Made by a program: the position numbers and the translations under genes
The notes under the pieces: generated by a model
Databases searched by the model: none
Seen by the model: only the letters and a program-made list of their open reading frames with translations
Told to the model about the DNA's origin: nothing
DNA from: Diphasiastrum complanatum
Lineage: Eukaryota; Streptophyta; Lycopodiopsida; Lycopodiales; Lycopodiaceae
DNA length: 64,000 nt
Assembly (NCBI GenBank): GCA_029204225.1
Contig: CM055109.1
Span: forward strand, 34,015,232 to 34,079,231
Reading direction: 5' to 3'
Part shown: positions 12,125 through 24,026 of the stretch, piece after piece
Position numbering within the stretch: position 1 is the stretch's first letter
How the letters are laid out: each line of letters starts with the position of its first letter

Positions 12125-12289
12125 TCATATAAAATGGATCTTTTATTTTGATGACCGTCAAAGTTCATGTACCCATGTTTCTAGAATTATTATCTCAATA
12201 AAGCCAACAACATTGAAAATGTCTATAATTATTTCATTTTCATGATTTCTAGAAATTCAGAGACAAACATCTCATCATTGGTGTTTCAA

Positions 12290-12960
12290 CTTGCAATTAG
12301 AAGGTCAACATTTTTCTTTTTCTTAAATATGATGGGTTCCTTGTTGGCATTTACTTCTTCGTTTTCAAGAGCTTCATGATTTGGCTTGATAGGGCAACTA
12401 TACAATGATACCCTTTTTCTACACACAAAAAACACTTAACTTCTCTTTATTCAGTTTAGACGGTTGATTTTTTAGACAGTTAAGTTCTTGTTTAGACGGT
12501 TGATTGTTCTTTGCAGGATTTTCTTCTCAATGTTCAATTAATCTTTGAGGTTTAGCTTTATTTCACTTTGTAGAGAATTACTGCTATTCATAAGCAATGT
12601 CGTACCTTTGGGATTCCTTAGAACTTCTCAATTTCTTCTAATGTAATGTTCATGGATCGCAAATGTCAACCTCATATTGACAGTAGCATCTCAGCTTAGA
12701 GAAAAATTTCTTCTATTTTCCAAACTTAAACTTATGAAAAAAGCTCAAACGATTGATAACATAGTTATATACAGATTCACCTTGTCATGTTGAAATGTGT
12801 TCCATTGCACCAAATTATCCTTTTTTGATTCTCTTGGTAAAAAATGCTCTTTAGTCTACTTCCTAAACCTTTCCTCTTTTAACATGGTCATGACCATGAC
12901 AAGGTTTTCCTTTCCAGATTCTTGATGCAAATAGAAGGTTTGCTTTATTGGAGTGGTAGT
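12290..12960 (-). pseudogene. Decayed second gag, gypsy- or copia-like
   Basis: Reading leftwards in shifting frames I see V-Q-W-N-T-F-Q-H-D-K-G-E-S-V-Y-N-Y-V, like the 'W..F.....QSVxEY' block of Ty3/gypsy gag, and further on K-C-F-L-C-V-E-K-G-Y-H-C, a degenerate zinc knuckle in which His and the last Cys are displaced. No long open frame survives. This belongs to an element different from the copia copy just downstream. Confidence is limited because several frameshifts must be assumed. Confidence 0.45.
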
Positions 12961-13126
12961 CATCTCTGAAATACATATTGAGATCCAAGATAGCAACACC
13001 GTCAATCTTTGTTGCTATCATAACCATGAAACCTAAGCAGCTTATTTTTTAGCTTAATACAATCTATTTGCTTCCTTTCAAAATTTTGTTGCAGAACTAA
13101 TTTGTTAGAGCCCAAATGTGAGATCG

Positions 13127-13174
13127 GCATGGCCAGCTACCGTTGGCCTCGGGCCCTCCGGTAACTGGCCATGC
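13127..13174. repeat. GC-rich inverted repeat
   Basis: Arms GCATGGCCAGCTACCG (13127-13142) and CGGTAACTGGCCATGC (13159-13174) pair at 15 of 16 positions around a 16-nt loop. It lies just inside an LTR-start-like sequence (TGTTAGAGCCCAAATG, 13108). It could fold as an RNA hairpin in a transcript from either strand. Confidence 0.8.
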
Positions 13175-13477
13175 TGAGGTCATAATAGAGCTGGACTGCT
13201 ATCTAACATACTTTGTGAAAAAAGAAAATGCATTCCTATTGTAAACTTGATAGAAGTAGATGACTTCGATAACAAAGTATTATCGTCCCTAGTTCTACTT
13301 CTAGCTCCTAGAGGTCCTACTTCCAATACCTTAATCTTACATTCAAGTGGAGCAATCTCATATTGTAAATCTTTGCTAGGTGAATTTCTAGAAAGTTGCC
13401 ATGGACTTGTTCATAACCGAGGAGAGAATCTAGGAGCAGATGAAAATAAAACATGTTTCAAATTTCAATCAATGTGC

Positions 13478-13605
13478 ACAAGGCTCTATATTTTCTTAAA
13501 ACTAAGTGTATTACAAGAACCTAGACTCACATACCAATGTAAACAAGACTATATATTCTTAGAATTGAGTGTATTACTAGAGTCTAGACAAATACCAATG
13601 TGACG
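13478..13605. repeat. Tandem duplication, about 65 bp
   Basis: Two adjacent units share ACAAG.CT.TATATTCTTA, AGTGTATTAC.AGA..CTAGAC and ATACCAATGT. The 118-aa frame covering them at 13247-13603 repeats accordingly and has no family motif. Confidence 0.7.
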
Positions 13606-16600
13606 CCCCCAAGAGAATCCAATCTTAGATATTATTATTCAATTTCAAAAAAGCAACTTTCAACACTTTAAGAAGAATGTCAAATATGACCAAACAATCT
13701 ATAAACAGATAAAGAGTTCAAAGAAGTAGCACGCACATTCTCTCATGAATTGAGGAGCTAGAATGGCAGTGACAATTAAGGTAAAAGACGGATTCAGCCA
13801 GGTGTAATAACTCACGATATGGAGGGCAGCCACACAATCATATAGTCATAATGTACAATGTTGTAAAACATAATGTCCTCGTGGAAATCCTTCATCCCAA
13901 TCCTCTTCTTTTCATCGTGCCAGCAATACAATATTCTGTAAGTGGCCAGTGATGTCCTCTTCAAGCATGGGCAACAAGGTATATTAAGTTTGGGCTGCTA
14001 CAATTAGCATGAGATTTATGCTTAGCTCTTAGGGGCATATGATAATTCCATAGATGTCTTCTAATATCTGTTGATAAGGAATTCCATGGAGATCTTTTCG
14101 TAAAAGGATATGTTGCAAACAAGTAAACTTTTTTGTATGATGGTGGATGCAGATTTCTTAAGAGTCGTGATAAGAATGTATACCAATTGGAACAATTTGT
14201 AGTAGGCCTAAGAGTTCTCTAAGTGCTTGGGGTTCAAGTAGCAATGGGAAAACATATCAACAAGATACGAAACAACCAACTGTGAGGACAGGGGATATGT
14301 AGTCTACACTGGCGCATAATAATTAAGATCATCTTTTGACAAGGTTTTAGATAATGATGATTGGGCTGTATTGGCTGATATTGAGTTATTGTTGACTGAT
14401 TGTAAGGAAGGTTCGAGTTTGAACTTCTATTTCAGTGCTTCAGGCTGATCAGAAATACATAGGTTCACTGTTCCTATGTTATTTTAGACAGCACTTCCAA
14501 AATGGAATGAGTTCCAAATCACATTTCAATCTCTTCCTGTTTCAGAATGTGACCTTAAGCAAAAACTCACAACGCCTGTTTTTGAAAAGAAGAATTTTTC
14601 ACTATTTTAAACTTAGCAAATTTAGACATACAAAATTCATTATTACATAAAAAGTACTTATATTATGATTTCATAGTAATTCATACATATGCTGCTTTTG
14701 TTACTTTCAAGCTTTAAATATTTTTGGATAGCGATTGAACTAAGTCCGAGAAAATAAATGTCAAAACTGATAAATTATATCAGTTTTATGTTGAGGTTTC
14801 CTTTATGGTGTGGCTTGTCAAAAGCTATTGTTAGTTATCGGCAATCAATGTTCATTTTCAGTCTAATAAACTTTATAGCATGATCTCATTTATTTTAAAT
14901 ACAATGTTTGTAAATGGTGCAGATTTTGAGACCTTTTGTGGCCCCAAAAGAGTTTGGCTTCCAAAAATATGATCTCAAAATTTGTTCTTTGGTAAGAGAT
15001 TTTTTATTTTGAATTTCTTTTTCAAAGGAGAAAAAAATTCAATATTTTTTTACATTCCGTACATATGGAACAGAACGTTCCAAACCAAAAAGGCTTTGGA
15101 ACAGTTATCTATCGCAAGGATCAATGACGAGTTTTCTCCTGTCCTAGAATTTATGAGAGGTGAAGCATTTTATCATTTAAAATGAACCGAAGTAGTTTGT
15201 GCATTGCATCTACGTACTCTTCTCAGTTGTCATTCATTTCTACCCGAGTTATGAACCTAAGCAAGCACCTCTTTCATGATCATGTGACCTGTCATGATTA
15301 CAGGCCTAACATTTGGGACCTCAGGTTAATCTTTGACATTATAAAAAAAATTGGTTTATTACCTTATTGGTATTTACCAGAGTTTCAGAAAGCCAGCTAA
15401 GTGAGAATAGAACCAGCAATTTTTCTTAAGAACGAATTTCATAGAATATTTGAAGGATGCTTAGGGATGCTGAGCAGGGCCTTCTCACAAAACAAAATAC
15501 AGTTTTCTTTTATAAAAAATTTCACATTCAGTAGAGCATTTACTGGGTCCTAAGGGGTTTTTCCATCATTGGCACGCCTACAGGTCCGTCACTCAGGATT
15601 TGCCACATTTTGGCTTGTTCTGCCACCTTTTCAAGTTCCCAGGGCCTACAATAGGAGGGAGATAACCTTTGTAAGTTCACAGCCTTCTCACACATCAACT
15701 GAGCATGAATATTGAAACAATCTTGAGCATATTATTTATCTATCTCCATGAGCACTCTATCAGATTTCCCCCAAAACCTTCAAAGTTTATCATCTTAAAG
15801 TTTTAAACACTTAGTTTTAAACACTTAAAATGGTTTAAAATACTTCAATTAAGTGCATTATTTGTCACCCCTAGAATATAACAAACATTTTCAAAGGCAT
15901 CACAGCCTTTATGGTGTAAAGGCACCAATTCAATTGCCAGACATCTACAAGTTCGCACCTTAGGATGGAGTCAGACTTATGTTGTAGCAAAAGTGTGTAA
16001 CAGAGTAACAACAAATAAAAAAGGAGAGTATCAAGTCTCTAAAAAAACTTTGCAAGAAATTTCCACGGTGTGCATACACCCCCTAGTAGGAGCGTAAGTA
16101 GAGGAGCTTGCTTACCCCTTTTCCTTATGACTTGGCTTACTAAACTTGGCAAATAAGCACCAATAATGGCCCCATATATCAAGAACATACTAGGAGACGA
16201 ATACATACCATTTTCACTTGTGAATAGAAGCAAAAGCAGCCCCCAAATAAGCACAGATTTCCCTTCCATTACACTATGCAAACTGTCCATTTTCATGACT
16301 TTTGCTGTGTAGATCCCTTCATAAAAGCACAGCCTAAAAAAAATGGCAGTGGTCCTTAGTTAGAAGTTACACAATCAGTCCCACAAATACCACACTGGGA
16401 ATTCACACCGATGGTTAAAGCAAAAGAAGGGTGAAGGAAGTAGAAAGTTGCAGTCACCAACTTTGTGTTAAAAGTCATTCATTTTCGCTAAGGAAACAAG
16501 CGAAAAGGTTGGCTAGTGACTAGAAAAAAGCACAACTGGATTATCGGACTTGGTTCTTTGGAGGAAAAGTAAAACCTGATGAAACTATTTCTCAACATTA

Positions 16601-19256
16601 CTTTGACTGTATACCAACAAAGGAGGCAAAGCCTTTCAATCGAGACAAGCAAGAAGGCATGGTAGATGTTCTTGTACTTAACATAGAATCTAGATAAGTG
16701 ACTCAAATCTTTACGAAAGCTCATTTGGTGTCTTTAATAAGTGGCATTTGGTTAAAACCTCCTTTCCTCTCCTCAAAATATGGAGTTCAATTCGATTCAG
16801 CCACGCTAAGAACATACAAGAATCAAAAGTAAAATAATTATTTGTAAGACCTCCTGCTTACGTTTCTTTCAGCCGGCCAACTGCTTGCAGCTTGTGAGTC
16901 GATGTTCTTAGCATCTCAAATAACAGTATTTGCATAGACAGAAATGTTTGTACACATAGCCCAAAGTCAGCATTCTAAGATAACCCATAATCTTTTTGGC
17001 CATTTGTGTAGTCTCTTCAGCATAGTTTGTCCATAACACGTAGCAAAAAGGATATTGCTCACAAGTGGCGCATGCAGAACAACTTCATTCACCCGATTCA
17101 ACTATTTATACTGACAAGACTTTCCAACAAGAGAATCTAATGGAGGATCATAAAAACCAAGTCTCACGTACGCTGTACTGAAAATCTTTGACGAGTGATA
17201 ACATTCATAATTTGCCAATTTTGAAGTGAGCTAGAGCTACATCATAGATGAACAGTATGCCAAATAGAACGTTCAGTAATTGGAAGGATACTAAAGAGGG
17301 TGTGGTAGATAGTGCAAGTTTCTAACGAAGGAAATGATTTCAATTTGACAAAGTAAAACATGATAGAGCAAGTACTATACAAAAATTCTCAAATATCATT
17401 TTAGAATAAGAGAGCATCCGCATATTTGAGAACTGATACAACGAGTGTTGTACAAATTTTCTCAAACATCAGATTAGATAAAAAAAACATCTGCGTTTTC
17501 TCCGAGCAGATTTTTCATGCCCAACTCTACAATGGTTGAACTTCTCCCCTAGAGAGGCAACAATGACATGTCTGATAACAAAAAAGTTAAGTGATCCAGT
17601 TAGAATGACAAAAGGGTGGTATATGACAATCTATATCGTCTTCTGACTTCATAAAAAATTCGCTGAAAAAATCAGGAAGTATTAAAAGATTGAATCGGAT
17701 AGCAAATTGGGACCTCGGTAGGTCGCCAAAGATCGCATCCATTGTCTCAACATGCGATGACATTGGTTAAGGCGCTCGTAGGATTCAAAGTGCACCTTTT
17801 GTCAACGATATGGTGGATTCATGATGCTCGTTAATACACAAAGGTGTGCGGTTTGCCTAATATAAAACAGTTGACTAGCTGCTGCATTTAGCTGTATTGC
17901 CTAGCGTGATGGAAACTTATAATCAGCTGAAAATTTACTGCTCCACCTGTTTTGTTATTGCCTCACTCTTAGTAAATGTGTTCCTAAGAGTTTACAAAGT
18001 ACAAACTATCATTGCAATCGGAAATTTATTCATGTGCCTGGACACAAAAGCAGCAAGGAATCAAGAGAATCAAAGTTCTGAGAGTGTCTGGATATAGAGT
18101 TGCAACTGAGCCATAAAGTGGTTATTAAGAAGAGTGGCAAAATGCTGCATATTGTTTTGGTGAGTCGTCGTTACGTCACTTCACAACCTTAATCCGTGAC
18201 CATCCAGCAGTCATTTACTGCGCAAGCAAATATGCGCCATCTATCAGCATACATCATAAGCCTGCCTTTATATCAGCTTTTTAATCCGCTTTAGCAGTTC
18301 TAATATTATCGCAAAGATTCCTCTAATGCAAACAGATTATATCAGTTTGAAGAGGCTGGCTAACGGGACTAACGTCAGTACACACTCTATGTGTTGCCTC
18401 AATCTGAACCAAGCAGTCCAAATTAAGTGAAACGATTCACAGGCCCTGCCATGCAGAGATGCGACACGAACAGTTATGGTCAAAGCATAATACATAGTTT
18501 TCACAGTTTGCATAAGATAAGGTGACAGGAGTTCGAAATACGATTAAGGTATAAACATGGCGAGTTCGTTATTGACTAGAATATAGTCACAAATTGATTT
18601 CCCAGCAATTCAGTTACCGAAATTTGAGCTTGCAATTCAGAGACGTGCAGCAGTGGCCAAGCTTCAGAGTATCCTACCCACGTGAGCGAAGGGTGGAGCT
18701 AGATTTGTATTGTTGCGTTACGAGCGAAAAGTCATGCTCCCGCAGCCATGTGCAAACATCAAACGGCCAGCTTGTAACGAGGTTTGAAGAAGTATCTCGG
18801 CTACCCACACAAATGTATGCATTCACAAGTCATGATGGCAGGAAGAGGTTGTGCTCTCGCATTACTTTGATCACGGTTTTAACCCAATATACCCAGAAAA
18901 CTCAGATTAGCTGCATGGAATCCAACGAAGTTCGCTCTAAATCCTACACAGACGCAGCTTTGATTGGCACAGGCTGCAAATGCTGTCCTAACTACGCTAC
19001 ATCAGATTGCTGCTGCCATCTGCAGCTCCTGCAGATTGACGCCCACTTTCTCAGAAGCTGTAGGTGGTTAGGACCACATGACTGTCAGAGGTTGGAAAAG
19101 TCGCACTTGAGAACATAATTCTGACAGTTTCTTTCCTTCAAGGCATCGCAATTTGATCAGAAAGCAACTCAGAATCCTGCAAAACCATCAACCATCCTCC
19201 TTTTGAGTCACATCTCAACTATAAGCTCTCTCTCTCATCGATCTTTCCTATAGAAA
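13606..19256. other. Long stretch without recognisable genes
   Basis: About 5.6 kb. I found no retroelement motifs, tRNA, LTR ends or strong repeats. Several open frames (for example 16039-16296 minus and 18594-19118 plus) are discussed under rejected items. Undetected short exons of a host gene are possible here. Confidence 0.4.
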
Positions 19257-19313
19257 ACTCTCTCTCGCTCGCTCTCTCTCTCGCTCGCTCGCTCTTTTTT
19301 TTTTCTCTCGCTC

Positions 19314-19348
<35 letters not shown>

Positions 19349-19349
19349 T
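19257..19349. repeat. CT-rich imperfect microsatellite
   Basis: CTCT and CTCG runs interrupted by a T10 tract. Frames across it give Arg-Glu/Ala-Ser-Glu runs and are not genes. Confidence 0.95.
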
Positions 19350-19915
19350 TATGTCGCTCTCGATAACCCGACGGTCCGTATGGTATCCCTGCATATAAAC
19401 GGATGGACCGGAGAGTATTTCAGAAACAATGCTCTCCAAATTCTATATTTCATTATTTATTTTATTTATATAGAAACTACCAAAATTTAGTACAAAAGAA
19501 AAAAAATGCTGAAATTCAGATTGACTTCTCAAAAAAAAAGAATTGTAGTTTTTATAATTCAGAGCCCACATTTTTTTTTAAATTGTCCCTCGGCAACCTT
19601 ATAGGTTAAGAGTCTACCAATTTTAAAAAAATTATGCTTTTTTATACCTCGAAGGAGTTTATTACGCATAGGAAGGTATTTTGCACCGCAACGACTGTGA
19701 AAGTCTTGAGCACCTCTGTATCCAAGAGTTCTCTGTAAACTTAGGGGGGACATAGGCCCTACCCGAACGATGTCTTTGCACTTTGGTATGGCAACTGCCA
19801 AAAAAAGGGAGCAATTCCTAGCATAGTGAAAAGCTCAAGGGAATGCGCCTTTGTTTGGACAATGCATAAGAGTGAGTTTCTTCTTCAAGATCATTGTTAT
19901 CTTTTGAAGTGGCTG

Positions 19916-20010
19916 AATTTACATGTGGAAAGAGAATGAGTGGATGTCACATGACACATGCACATTCCATCTTATGCTCGAGCCACTCTTTGGTTGTTCA
20001 CATGTAAATT
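19916..20010. repeat. Inverted repeat, foldback
   Basis: AATTTACATGTG (19916-19927) and CACATGTAAATT (19999-20010) are exact complements. Inside them GAGTGG and CCACTC also pair. The 95-bp foldback resembles a short MITE or hairpin element, but no target duplication is evident. Confidence 0.6.
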
Positions 20011-20369
20011 TTGTCATAATGCCAATTGCATAGGTGTCAATCTCTCATTGACTAGAATACATGAGAATTTTAGAAGATCACACAATAATTTCACTTTAAA
20101 GGTTGCTTTAAAATAGCAGGAAAGGACGAGGACTTGGCATTATGGCCAAGAGAGTATTATTTGAGGTTCATACATACTTTTTATAGCTTACCTTGATTGG
20201 ATAGGTCCAAAGCCTATTCTCTTAGAGGGACGAATGTGACAATTAGTGATAACAAGCGCACAAAACAACAATATTCGCATGTTCTTGTCAATCACAACTT
20301 GCTATTGTGAGTCACACGCAAGAAAGGAAAATGAGCCAAGCCATTGTTTTTGTGTGACCAACTGAAATT

Positions 20370-20830
20370 CTTCACCATTTACAAAGCCCTATATAAACCT
20401 CGATGAACCATCGACTCTCAACTATGTGGGTATTTGAAAGAAGTCCACGGGCTTTGTAAAAATTTCATGCTTTGATTTCAAACAACTTGTTATTTAGAAA
20501 CTTTTTCACAAATTCAAACATGCACATATTAGAAACAAATTTTAGGTCACAAGAAAAAAAGAAAAAAAACAGAGCATGTTTGGCCCATGGGTGACTCCTT
20601 TCAATCCCTAGAGTTTAACATATTACCATTTGCAAAGCCCTATATAAACCATGAATACACAATCCTATATAAACCATGGTTAATCATTGACTTTGAGATC
20701 GTGTGGGTGTGTGAATTATGCGTTCAATATACACATATTTTGCTTGTATTCGAAATCAATCTCAAATGATAACCTTACAATACATTTGCATGTGCAAATA
20801 GTACAAACAAACTTCGAATCATTTACAATA
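20370..20830. repeat. Diverged duplication carrying TATA motifs
   Basis: Two units, about 250 bp apart, share ACCATTT.CAAAGCCCTATATAAACC, a C..TTGA/CGACT..GTGGGT block and a trailing AAAC.AA..TTCAAA region. The word CCTATATAAACC occurs at about 20388, 20639 and 20664. Such a TATA context could be the U3 of an LTR, but no LTR ends or primer site are visible. Confidence 0.55.
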
Positions 20831-21835
20831 TTGCAACAAATCATTCATGACTTTAAGATTGGTGGGGAGCATAAAATCTCTTTTAACAAAGGAGATGTCA
20901 GCCTCCCACAACACCATGCATTGAAATTATTTTATCAAAGCAAAAGCATTTTACATGCACCTTCTACCCAAAAAGTGCACGTTAGAAAAATTTACATTAA
21001 AAAAAAGCTAAATAATAGTAATAATAAATACTTTCATAATAAGTAACCTTCCCCCATGTCCCCTTTCAGCCACAGAAAAAACATGTACAATTCAACCCTA
21101 AACTTCAAGCTTAGAGATGTCACGCGAATGTTTTAGATATTTCATTGCAAGTGTTATCGTTTATTTTATATAAAGCTAGTATGAAAAAATTTACAAGCAT
21201 TGAGATTCTTCAGGCATATCAATGATCACGAAAAATTGATAAAGTATCACAAGCCAATTCTTGAAATTGGTATTTTACCCATTGATTACAAACTTTGCTA
21301 AATGTTATATTAATAAAGCTTTAACTACTGCTATTTAAACCTAAAATCATTTTTTAACTTTTCATGAAAAAAAATGAGGTGCCTCACAGAATGTAATTTC
21401 CATGACTCCCTTTTTTTTTCTACCACCCTTGGCCTTCCCCCCACCCCCCACCCCAAACATGATTCGAGGTTTTATCTTTTAAGGCTTTACCACTCTTTAA
21501 ACTATTAGAGGCCAATGCTTCTTAAACAACTTAATAAGAAACCTTATATTAAACGCACAAAACCCACAAGATTATATAAAGTCAATAAAAGATTATATTA
21601 AAACTAAAAATTTGAAATTTGTAATAAAAATTAATTAATTATAAATCATTGAAAACCCTAGAAATCTAAAAATAAAGGTTAAATAATTCACCTTTTTGTA
21701 TTTGTAAACTTCTTAAGAGGGTTTAGATTTTTAAAAAATTATTTACAAATATTTTATGAGAACTTAATCACATGGTCAACGCTTGAGAAAATTCGCAACT
21801 TACAAAAATGGAATCTAGGTAATTTTTCGAAAATT
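20831..21835. other. No recognisable feature
   Basis: Very AT-rich. Contains one TTTTACATGCACCTTC...AAAAGTGCA copy near 20948-20998, related to hairpins at 22355-22445. Confidence 0.45.
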
Positions 21836-22100
21836 GATATCATAAAATCTTTGACAATTTTCTATATAATTTTCTTAAAATCGATATCATAAAATCTATG
21901 ACGATTTATAATTTTTAAAATCGATATCATGAAATCTTTGATGATTTTCTATTTTTTTTTTATAAATCGATATCGTAAAATCTTTGACGATTTTTTATAT
22001 AATTTTTCAGAAATAGATATCATAAAAAATTTTATAATGTTTTATATAATTTCTCAAAAATAGATATCATAAAATTTTTGATAATTTTTTATATAAGCAC
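21836..22100. repeat. 47-bp tandem repeat, six copies
   Basis: The word GATATC(A/G)TAAAAT recurs at 21836, 21883, 21923, 21969, 22016 and 22063, giving spacings of 47, 40, 46, 47 and 47 bp. Better-preserved units include AAATCGATATC...CTTTGACGATTTT, in which AAATCG and CGATTT can pair, so each monomer may fold as a small hairpin. Confidence 0.85.
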
Positions 22101-22184
22101 ATAGACCCCTTTACAAGTAATAGTCTTTGAAAAATAAAGAATCTTAAAAAAGGCAAGGCATTAAAAAGTAACTCAAAAACTCCC

Positions 22185-22320
22185 ATGGCCGGGGGGAAAG
22201 GACCGGCTCCGAGGCCCTTCCGCCCCGGAAGGATCTGATGCCGAGGGCAAAGGCCCGAGGCCGTAGTAGGCCCTTCCGTGGGCGGAAGGGCTCGAGAAGC
22301 CAGGCTTTCCCGGACGTAAT
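22185..22320. repeat. GC-rich hairpin island
   Basis: A GC-rich patch in otherwise AT-rich DNA. CCTTCCG (22216-22222) pairs with CGGAAGG (22226-22232), and GCCCTTCCG (22270-22278) pairs with CGGAAGGGC (22283-22291). GAGGCC/GGCC words recur between them. A similar composition (GGCCCTTCC) reappears near 23395. It may be the core of a small transposable element. Confidence 0.65.
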
Positions 22321-22354
22321 CTTATTTTTTATTTTTTTAAGTTTTTTGTAAATT

Positions 22355-22445
22355 ACTTTTTACATGTGTATTCCGGACGAAAAGTGCATGTAAATTTCTT
22401 TTACATGCATCTTCCGCTTCAAATGTGCATGTAAAATTTTCTCAA
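22355..22445. repeat. Two tandem TTTTACATG hairpins
   Basis: Two adjacent units have the layout TTTTACATG...TTCCG...AAA(G/T)GTGCATGTAAA, each able to fold because ACATG/CATGT arms are complementary. Related single copies sit near 20948-20998 and 23270-23310. Confidence 0.6.
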
Positions 22446-22552
22446 AAAAATTTGCAAAGATTCCTATGGGTGAGCCTCCACCATTTCCTTTGTAAAAAAA
22501 TCAAAAATCAAAAATGGGATTACGTTTAGGAAAAAATCCTAGTAGTCACAAG

Positions 22553-22680
22553 GTCAAAACAGACGGAAAGCCGGGACCTCCTGTCGGTAGAGCCGGAGTA
22601 GGGACCGACACTTCCAACTTCCAAGGTGCGCGATTACAGACCAAAACAGACGCGGGGGCCTCCTGTCGGTAGAGTCCGAC
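22553..22680. repeat. Short direct duplication
   Basis: CAAAACAGACG...GGG.CCTCCTGTCGGTAGAG occurs at about 22555-22590 and again at about 22643-22675, in the same orientation. Confidence 0.7.
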
Positions 22681-22807
22681 CAGATGCTGACACAGACGAT
22701 AAGATTGGACGCTACCTTTTCGTGAAAATAATATAATAAATTAAAATATTATGAAATAACTAACTGATATGATTAATTATTATGAAAACATATTATTGTC
22801 CTTTTCG

Positions 22808-22964
22808 GCTGAGTCAGCACTTGACGTGAATAAAGCGAAGATCAAAATAGATCGCGCGATAGGGCCCACGTGTCGTGAGAGGATGACGTGGCAGGGGTTG
22901 CCTGCCTTTCTTTCTTTCTTTCTTTTTGGCTTGCACGTCTCCCGCTCCCCATGTAGTCCACGTG
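22808..22964. promoter_or_regulatory. Cluster of G-box/ABRE-like sites
   Basis: GCTGAGTCAGC palindrome at 22808-22818, CACGTG at 22867-22872 and 22959-22964, and GACGTGGC at 22885-22892, followed by (TTTC)n. Such clusters are typical of plant promoters responding to bZIP/bHLH factors. I cannot point to the transcribed gene; downstream frames are short and unrecognised. Confidence 0.35.
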
Positions 22965-23611
22965 AACTTAACGAGGAGACTTATTAGGGAAAGAGCCAGA
23001 TTTCGTGCAAGAAAAAGGAACTCTAAGCTTCATCTTCACACAACTCTCTTATGGATGCCCTAAAAACATTATTTTAATAGATTATGATCCGACACTCGTG
23101 TTCTCCTCTCTCTTTTTTAGCTTTGTTGTGATAGCAATACGTAATTGTGACAATATGTTAGAAGCTGAGATGTTACTCATATGTTAAATCATTTTTTGCT
23201 TTTTCATGAAGAAAAAGGAGATGCCTTAGAGAACGTACTTTTTGCGCCTCCGTTTGTTTTCTAAAAAATTTTACGTGCAGCTTGATAGATGCTGAAAGTG
23301 CAACAAAAAAAAAACAAAAAAATTCACAACTCATAAGGTTAGCCCTCGGCCATTATGCCATAGAAACGGCCTTCCGCCTCGAGCTACAGCCTCATCAAAG
23401 GCCCTTCCTGTTGCACACAAGCTCACAAACCCTAAATAAATACACAGAATTACCCAACAAATCTGTCACTTTATTAATCTCAAGCAAATGTACATAGATC
23501 AATCAGCAAACATGAGAGCTCTGTTGCAAGTCTCCTCCCAACCATAGCTACATAGGAATACCATAATAAGGAATGTCTGACAAGGCTCACACTATATCCC
23601 CTCAAGCACCC

Positions 23612-23832
23612 TTTAACCCTGACACATCCTGACGTCGACACATGGCAAACTCCATGCACAGCCGACACTTGTCACTTGGCTGTACCTTGACACATAGACA
23701 AGTTAGTAGGTGGACAATCTGACACGTGTCACTCATGCATTAGACCAAGTGTCCCAATGAGCATAAGACACATGTCCGCCCGACAAGTGTCACTCATGCA
23801 CTGGACCAAGTGTCCCAGTGAGCATATAGTTA
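23612..23832. repeat. Dispersed repeat, copy 2
   Basis: Related to 1-255. Contains two spaced copies of GACCAAGTGTCCCA(A/G)TGAGCATA. The similarity stops where the copia 5' region begins, consistent with either an older repeat next to the insertion or a family-specific LTR part. Confidence 0.7.
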
Positions 23833-23849
23833 GAATTAAAGTAGAATCA

Positions 23850-24004
23850 CTGTGTTACTGTACTGTGGGTCCTATCAGTGGATAAAGATCAGTTGGCCTC
23901 GCCACGAGGCAAGTCGACGGGACACGCGTCCCGCCAACAACAACCTGGGTCATGCATGGGTTGCCTGAGTGAACAATTATATGTACAGTGTAATGTGCAA
24001 AGCA
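23850..24004 (+). mobile_element. Probable copia 5' LTR end
   Basis: Sequence before the primer site at 24014 must contain the 5' LTR of the gag at 25337. A CA at 24003-24004 could be its end. The start near 23850 is a guess; no second LTR copy in the window lets me fix it. Confidence 0.4.
23892..23938 (+). other. Predicted folded RNA element in copia 5' LTR
   Basis: GCCTCG/CGAGGC (23896-23901 with 23905-23910) and CGGGAC/GTCCCG (23918-23923 with 23928-23933) form two consecutive perfect hairpins, and GTTGGC/GCCAAC (23892-23897 with 23933-23938) can close them into a branched structure, sharing a couple of bases. The position is about 75 bp before the primer site, inside the part that would be retroelement RNA leader. 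Confidence 0.5.
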
Positions 24005-24013
24005 AATTCTAAG

Positions 24014-24026
24014 TTGGTATCAGAGC
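24014..24026 (+). other. Copia primer-binding site
   Basis: TTGGTATCAGAGC is the exact plant Ty1/copia primer-binding sequence for initiator Met-tRNA. It marks the start of the internal region of the plus-strand element whose gag begins at 25337. Confidence 0.92.

Larger units (their letters stand above)
9830..12130 (-). mobile_element. Ty1/copia deletion derivative
   Basis: Reading leftwards from 12130: gag, CCHC knuckle, protease, pre-integrase, a stub of integrase fused to RT, then the RT/RNase H connection, then the LTR at 8787-9257. The order is that of copia. Two large internal deletions remove most of integrase and the RT segment containing the YVDD motif, so the copy cannot transpose on its own. 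Individual pieces are listed separately. No 5' LTR was recognised beyond 12130. Confidence 0.85.

Noticed and set aside
14400-14430. tRNA B-box-like GGTTCGAGTTTGAAC
   Set aside because: No A box or cloverleaf around it. I found no tRNA gene in the window.
16039-16296. 85-aa minus-strand hydrophobic frame
   Set aside because: Has a leucine-rich stretch that could mimic a membrane segment, but no recognised family and no neighbouring exons.
18594-19118. 174-aa plus-strand open frame
   Set aside because: No family motif, odd Cys/Ser-rich composition, no splice or promoter context I could support. It might be chance.
21836-22100. CRISPR-like array
   Set aside because: Units are contiguous with no unique spacers, in a plant genome context.
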